From DATHSN01 sp035464115 (GTDB lineage: Bacteria > Actinomycetota > Acidimicrobiia > Acidimicrobiales > SKKL01): DNA of 9,246 bases. The stretch's first letter is position 1, and each line of letters begins with the position of its first letter. This document shows positions 5,922-9,246 of this stretch, piece by piece. Below the pieces are notes generated by a model. The model was not told the DNA's origin and ran no database searches. It saw only the letters and a program-made list of their open reading frames with translations. The position numbers were made by a program, and so were the translations under genes. The stretch is taken from NCBI GenBank assembly GCA_035464115.1, contig DATHSN010000286.1, positions 1 through 9,246 of the forward strand, given 5' to 3'.

Positions 5922-5928
5922 GTCGCCC

Positions 5929-7689
5929 ATGAACATCTCGCGGGCTCGCGTGTGGGTGCTGGCATGGTCCCTCGTCCTGGTGGCGCTGGTGGCCGGGGCC
6001 TGCGGCGGCGACAGCGGTGACACGGGCAGCGGCACCGGCGCGGCCGACGCGGCCGACGCGGCCGACCAGAGCGAGGCGGTCACCTCCACCACCGCCACGC
6101 CCGAGGTCGAGGGCGCCCAGCGGGGCGGCTCGCTCACGGTGGCCCTCGAAGCCGAGACCAACAGCTGGCGGCCGGGGCAGGGGTCGTTCACCTCGCCCGG
6201 GGTCAACGTGGGTCGCGCCCTCTACGACGGCATCGCGGCCCGGGGCGCCGACGGCGACGTCCACCCGCTGATGGCCGAGTCGATCGTCCCGAACGAGGAC
6301 CTCACCGAGTGGACCGTCACCCTGCGTCCCGGGATCACGTTCACCGACGGCACCCCGCTCGACGCCCAGAACCAGAAGGCCACGTTCGACACGTACCTGG
6401 CCAGCGAAGGGTCGAACCTGGCGGGCAACCTGGCCCAGGTCGCCGAGCTGCGGGTCGACGACGAGCTGACCTACACCTACGTGCTCACCGAGGGCAACGC
6501 CGCCTTCCTCGACCTGCTCGCCGGGACGGCGGGGTGGCCATTCTCGTTCGCCGCCTGCCAGGCCGCGGGCGACGACTGCGGCTCCCAACCCGTCGGCGCC
6601 GGCCCGTTCCAGCTCGACAGCTGGACCCGCGACGACCGCATGGTGCTCGTGCGCAACGAGAGCTACTGGCGCACCGACGCCAACGGCGTCCAGCTCCCCT
6701 ACCTCGACCAGATCGAGTTCCGCCCGATCGCCGACGAGGACGCCCGGCTCGCCACCGTGCGCGCCGGTGACGCCCAGGTCGGCCAGACGCTGCGCCCGAG
6801 CCTCGTCCGCCAGGCCCGCGAGGCCACCGAGCTGGAGAGCTTCGAGGCCATCGGCAACGTCGGCGGTGGCGTGATCTTCAACACGCTGGTCCCACCGGTC
6901 GACGACCAGCGCGTCCGCCTGGGGCTGGCCCACGCCCTCGTCCAGGAGGACCTGGTCGACATCCTGGGCGCCACCGGCCTCGCCCCGCCCCAGACGCAGT
7001 GGTTCTCACCGAGCTCACCGTGGTTCTCCGAGACGGTCGAGGAGGCGTGGCCGACCTACGAGCCCGACACGGCGGCCACGTTGCTGCAGGCCTACATCGA
7101 CGACCCCGCCCGCTCCGACGGCAAGGCCCCGGGCTCTCCCATCTCGGTCACCTTCAGCTGCCCGCCCGACCCGTCGCTCGTCGAGCTCTCGCTCGCCTAC
7201 CAGGCGTTCTGGAGCGCGGTCGGCGTCGAGGTGCAGCTGCTGCAGATCGAGCAGGCGCCCCACGTGGCCAACGCCATCGGCAGCCCCGACACCGACCCGC
7301 CCTTCCTCGGCGACTACATGATCAACTGCTGGCGCAACGGCTCGGCGGCCGACCCCTACACCACGTTGGCCACCGCCTTCGGCCCCGTGGCGACCGAGCC
7401 GCAGAACTTCACCAACTACACCTCGGCGAGCATCGACGACAACCTCACCGTGCTGCGCACCAGCACCGACGTCGACGAGCGGTATGCCGCGGTGGAGTCG
7501 ATCATGCTCGAGCTCACCGAGCAGGTCCCGAACCTGTGGACCAACGGCACCCCCACGGCGCTCTACGCCCGGCCCGACGTCCGCAACCTCGCCGGGTGGA
7601 CCATCCCCACCGCCGACGGCGACGAGATCGTCGGCAGCGGCGTGCTCAACGCCGAGATCTACTGGGCCGAGGTCTGGCTCGATCAGTAG
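5929..7689 (+). CDS. Family-5 ABC transporter solute-binding lipoprotein
   Basis: This 586-aa protein has a basic start and hydrophobic segment (about residues 5-22), then a lipobox-like VAGAC with C25 as the predicted lipidation site. A low-complexity Gly/Asp/Ala/Ser/Thr linker runs to about residue 65. The SBP_bac_5 fold follows: LYDGIAARGADGDVHPLMAE (98-117), EWTVTLRPGITFTDGTPLDA (127-146), PVGAGPFQLDSWTRDDRMVL (221-240) and LPYLDQIEFRPIADEDARLA (256-275). These proteins sit outside the membrane and deliver oligopeptides, nickel, opines or sugars to an ABC permease. No permease or ATPase gene lies in the window, so the ligand and partner are unknown. The ATG at 5929 is preferred because it places the signal sequence correctly; upstream in-frame starts (5890, 5920) add only non-signal residues. 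The last 7 bp overlap the convergent RNA hydrolase gene. Confidence 0.92.
   Translation: MNISRARVWVLAWSLVLVALVAGACGGDSGDTGSGTGAADAADAADQSEAVTSTTATPEVEGAQRGGSLTVALEAETNSWRPGQGSFTSPGVNVGRALYDGIAARGADGDVHPLMAESIVPNEDLTEWTVTLRPGITFTDGTPLDAQNQKATFDTYLASEGSNLAGNLAQVAELRVDDELTYTYVLTEGNAAFLDLLAGTAGWPFSFAACQAAGDDCGSQPVGAGPFQLDSWTRDDRMVLVRNESYWRTDANGVQLPYLDQIEFRPIADEDARLATVRAGDAQVGQTLRPSLVRQAREATELESFEAIGNVGGGVIFNTLVPPVDDQRVRLGLAHALVQEDLVDILGATGLAPPQTQWFSPSSPWFSETVEEAWPTYEPDTAATLLQAYIDDPARSDGKAPGSPISVTFSCPPDPSLVELSLAYQAFWSAVGVEVQLLQIEQAPHVANAIGSPDTDPPFLGDYMINCWRNGSAADPYTTLATAFGPVATEPQNFTNYTSASIDDNLTVLRTSTDVDERYAAVESIMLELTEQVPNLWTNGTPTALYARPDVRNLAGWTIPTADGDEIVGSGVLNAEIYWAEVWLDQ
6040..6066 (+). repeat. 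Three perfect 9-bp tandem repeats in the lipoprotein linker
   Basis: GCGGCCGAC occurs three times head to tail in frame, encoding Ala-Ala-Asp three times (residues 38-46) in the linker just after the lipidated cysteine. Copy number could change by slippage without breaking the frame. Confidence 0.85.
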
Positions 7690-9101
7690 GCGCCCTCCCG
7701 GCCGCTCCCCGGGCCCACCAGGACCCGCTCGCCCAGCTGGGCGGCCACCGCGTCGAGGCCGAGCCGCTCACCCACCGCGTCGACCAGCGCGGCCGACGCG
7801 TCGGGCTCACCGTGGTTGACGTAGACCATCTCGGGCGCCGGGTCGGCGGTGGCGATCCAGGCGAGCAGGTCGGCCTGGTCGGCGTGGGCGGACAGCTCGA
7901 CCGACGCGACGCGGGCCCGCACCGTCTGGTAGCGGCCCAGCATCTTCACCCGCTGGGCCCCGCGGCGCAGCGCGTCGCCCCGGGTGCCGGGCGCCTGGAA
8001 CCCGACGAGCAGCACCGCGTTGCGGGGGTCGCGCAGACGGTGCGCCAGGTGGTGGATCACCCGCCCGCCGGTGGCCATGCCCGAGGCCGACACGATGATC
8101 ATCGGTCCCCGACGGGCGTTGAGCGCCTTGGATTCCTCGGTGGTGTGCACCTGGGTCGGCTGCAGCGACGGGTACAGCTCGACGCCGTGGAGCTCGGGGC
8201 GGACCTCGGGTGACCCGTTGGCGGCCTCGGACCGGTACACGTCGAGCGCCCGGCAGGCCATGGGGCTGTCGAGGAACACGGGGATGTCGGGGATCCGGCC
8301 GTCGGCGACCAGCCGGTCGAGGTGCCAGAGCACGACCTCGGTCCGGTCGACCGCGAACGCCGGGATCACGACCACCCCACCCTGGGAGGCCGCGCCGGTG
8401 ACGACGTCGACGATCACGTCGTCGACCCGCGCCTCGTCGCGGTCGTCGTCGCCGTAGGTCGACTCGGTGATCACGGCGTCGGCGGGACCGATCGGCTCGG
8501 GGGGCAGGAGCAGGGGGTGCGTCGAGCGACCGAGGTCGCCGCTGAACACCACGCGGGTCGCGGACTCGCTCAGCTCGAGGTGCACCGACGCCGCGCCGAG
8601 GATGTGGCCGGCGCGACGGAACGTGACGCCGACCCCGGGCACCACCTCGTGGGGGGTCGCGAACGGCACCGTCTCGATCTGGGTCAGCGAGGCGACCGCC
8701 TCGGCCTCGGTGTAGAGGGGCTCGGCCGGGTGGTGCTTGGAGTAGCCCATCCGGTTGGCGTAGTCGGCCTCCTCCTCCTGGAGCCGGCCGCTGTCGGTCA
8801 GCACGATGGCGGCGAGCCGCGCCGTGCCCGGCGTGCAGACCACCGGGCCGCGGAAGCCCGAGCGCACCAGCCGGGGCAGGTAGCCGCAGTGGTCGAGGTG
8901 GGCGTGGGTGAGGACCACCGCGTCGATCGTGTCGGCGGCGACGGGCAGGGGCTCCCAGTTCTGGAGCCGCAGCGCCTTGGGCCCCTGGAAGAGGCCGCAG
9001 TCGACGAGGACCCGCGCCGACCCGGTCTCGACGAGGGTCTTCGAGCCGGTGACGGTGCCCGCTCCCCCGAGGAACGTGAGCACGGCGGCCTGCGAGCCCA
9101 T
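7683..9101 (-). CDS. Beta-CASP metallo-beta-lactamase-fold RNA hydrolase
   Basis: The 472-aa protein has the length and motif order of bacterial CPSF-like RNA-processing nucleases. The MBL core gives FLGGAGTVTGS (10-20), DCGLFQGPK (34-42), the zinc motif THAHLDHCGY (65-74: H66, H68, D70, H71), GHILGAASV (165-173, H166) and FSGDLG (186-191, D189). The beta-CASP part gives ITESTYGDDDR (211-221), VIPAFAVDRTE (245-255), SASGMATGGRVIHHL (338-352) and LSAHADQ with H406, followed by NHGE at 429-432. No KH domain is present. Relatives cut single-stranded RNA with endo- or 5'-exonuclease activity in the cytoplasm. The ATG at 9101 has GGGAGG 7 nt upstream; an extension to 9170 would put non-conserved residues before the first beta strand. 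The 3' end overlaps the lipoprotein gene. Confidence 0.92.
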   Translation of the reverse strand: MGSQAAVLTFLGGAGTVTGSKTLVETGSARVLVDCGLFQGPKALRLQNWEPLPVAADTIDAVVLTHAHLDHCGYLPRLVRSGFRGPVVCTPGTARLAAIVLTDSGRLQEEEADYANRMGYSKHHPAEPLYTEAEAVASLTQIETVPFATPHEVVPGVGVTFRRAGHILGAASVHLELSESATRVVFSGDLGRSTHPLLLPPEPIGPADAVITESTYGDDDRDEARVDDVIVDVVTGAASQGGVVVIPAFAVDRTEVVLWHLDRLVADGRIPDIPVFLDSPMACRALDVYRSEAANGSPEVRPELHGVELYPSLQPTQVHTTEESKALNARRGPMIIVSASGMATGGRVIHHLAHRLRDPRNAVLLVGFQAPGTRGDALRRGAQRVKMLGRYQTVRARVASVELSAHADQADLLAWIATADPAPEMVYVNHGEPDASAALVDAVGERLGLDAVAAQLGERVLVGPGSGREGAY

Positions 9102-9108
9102 GGAACGC

Positions 9109-9114
9109 CCTCCC
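9109..9114 (-). promoter_or_regulatory. Shine-Dalgarno of the RNA hydrolase
   Basis: On the minus strand GGGAGG lies 7 nt before the ATG at 9101, which decides this start over the upstream GTG at 9170. Confidence 0.65.
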
Positions 9115-9138
9115 GACCGGTCGACGGCACGACCGTCG
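9114..9138. repeat. Two adjacent small dyads in the hydrolase leader
   Basis: CGACCGGTCG (9114-9123) is a perfect 10-bp palindrome touching the Shine-Dalgarno. CGACGG (9122-9127) and CCGTCG (9133-9138) form a 6-bp stem with a 5-nt loop and share two bases with it. They could be an operator or a leader structure hiding the ribosome site. In GC-rich DNA they may also be chance. Confidence 0.3.
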
Positions 9139-9215
9139 GGTTGATCATCGACCCCGCAGCCGTCGCCCACCAGGACCGTTCGGACGTTTCCGCCCGTCCT
9201 CGACTCGAACCGTCG

Positions 9216-9246
9216 CGCATCCTGCGCGCCTGGCGCGCAGGATGCG
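9216..9246. terminator. Perfect 31-bp inverted repeat, candidate terminator hairpin
   Basis: CGCATCCTGCGCGCC (9216-9230) and GGCGCGCAGGATGCG (9232-9246) are perfect 15-nt inverted arms around a single central T. As RNA this folds into a 13-14 bp stem with a 3-5 nt loop. It lies 114 bp upstream of the hydrolase start and ends exactly at the window edge, so longer arms or a following T-run cannot be seen. It could end transcription of a neighbouring gene or be a copy of a dispersed palindromic element. No T-run follows on the minus strand inside the window. Confidence 0.55.

Noticed and set aside
4921..6933. A 670-codon open frame on the minus strand across the N-demethylase-like and lipoprotein genes
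   Set aside because: It is antisense to two genes with clear family motifs, is low-complexity (Gly/Ala/Val/Arg/His-rich) and has no recognisable domain. Long antisense frames are expected in very GC-rich coding DNA.
9200..9215. GGTTCGAGTC on the minus strand, resembling a tRNA T-loop
   Set aside because: The flanking bases do not pair as a T-stem, and no acceptor stem, anticodon arm or D-arm can be placed around it.

Overview
The window is GC-rich and densely packed with genes. Base composition, GTG starts and an acyl-CoA synthetase tail with an NGKADY ending all suggest a high-GC actinobacterium. Acidimicrobiia-type is my best guess, but nothing here fixes the taxon. There are ten coding regions, one of them cut by the left edge. 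I see no tRNA, rRNA, CRISPR array, insertion sequence or phage gene.

Layout. (1) 1-95 (+): the tail of an acyl-CoA synthetase. It converges on (2) a small MerE-like membrane protein (153-518, -), with a nested hairpin between them. (3) Next is a minus-strand pair with ATGA stop/start overlap: a DegT/StrS-type PLP sugar aminotransferase followed by a Gfo/Idh/MocA NAD(P)-dependent oxidoreductase. (4) Diverging from it is a plus-strand pair with TGATG overlap: a PIG-L/LmbE-type deacetylase followed by a glucosamine-6-phosphate deaminase (NagB). (5) Three plus-strand genes that look individually expressed follow: an unrecognised 155-aa soluble protein, a DUF3445/heme-dependent oxidative N-demethylase-like protein, and a family-5 (peptide/nickel-type) solute-binding lipoprotein. 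(6) A beta-CASP metallo-beta-lactamase-fold RNA hydrolase (-) overlaps the 3' end of the lipoprotein gene by 7 bp. Upstream of it are small dyads and a perfect 31-bp inverted repeat at the right edge.

How the genes may work together. The divergent block at 532-4356 looks like an amino-sugar module. One arm could oxidise and transaminate a sugar or cyclitol; the other could deacetylate and deaminate an amino sugar. The pairing is inferred from position and family. The rest looks like ordinary chromosomal housekeeping and accessory genes.

The clearest unlisted signal is expression architecture. Four genes have a TANNNT -10-like hexamer, and a fifth has a near match, 6-8 nt before the start codon, with no Shine-Dalgarno. 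This is the signature of leaderless transcripts. The two genes that lack this arrangement and are not translationally coupled have good Shine-Dalgarno sites. I do not see a clearly novel multi-gene system; the amino-sugar block is the best candidate.
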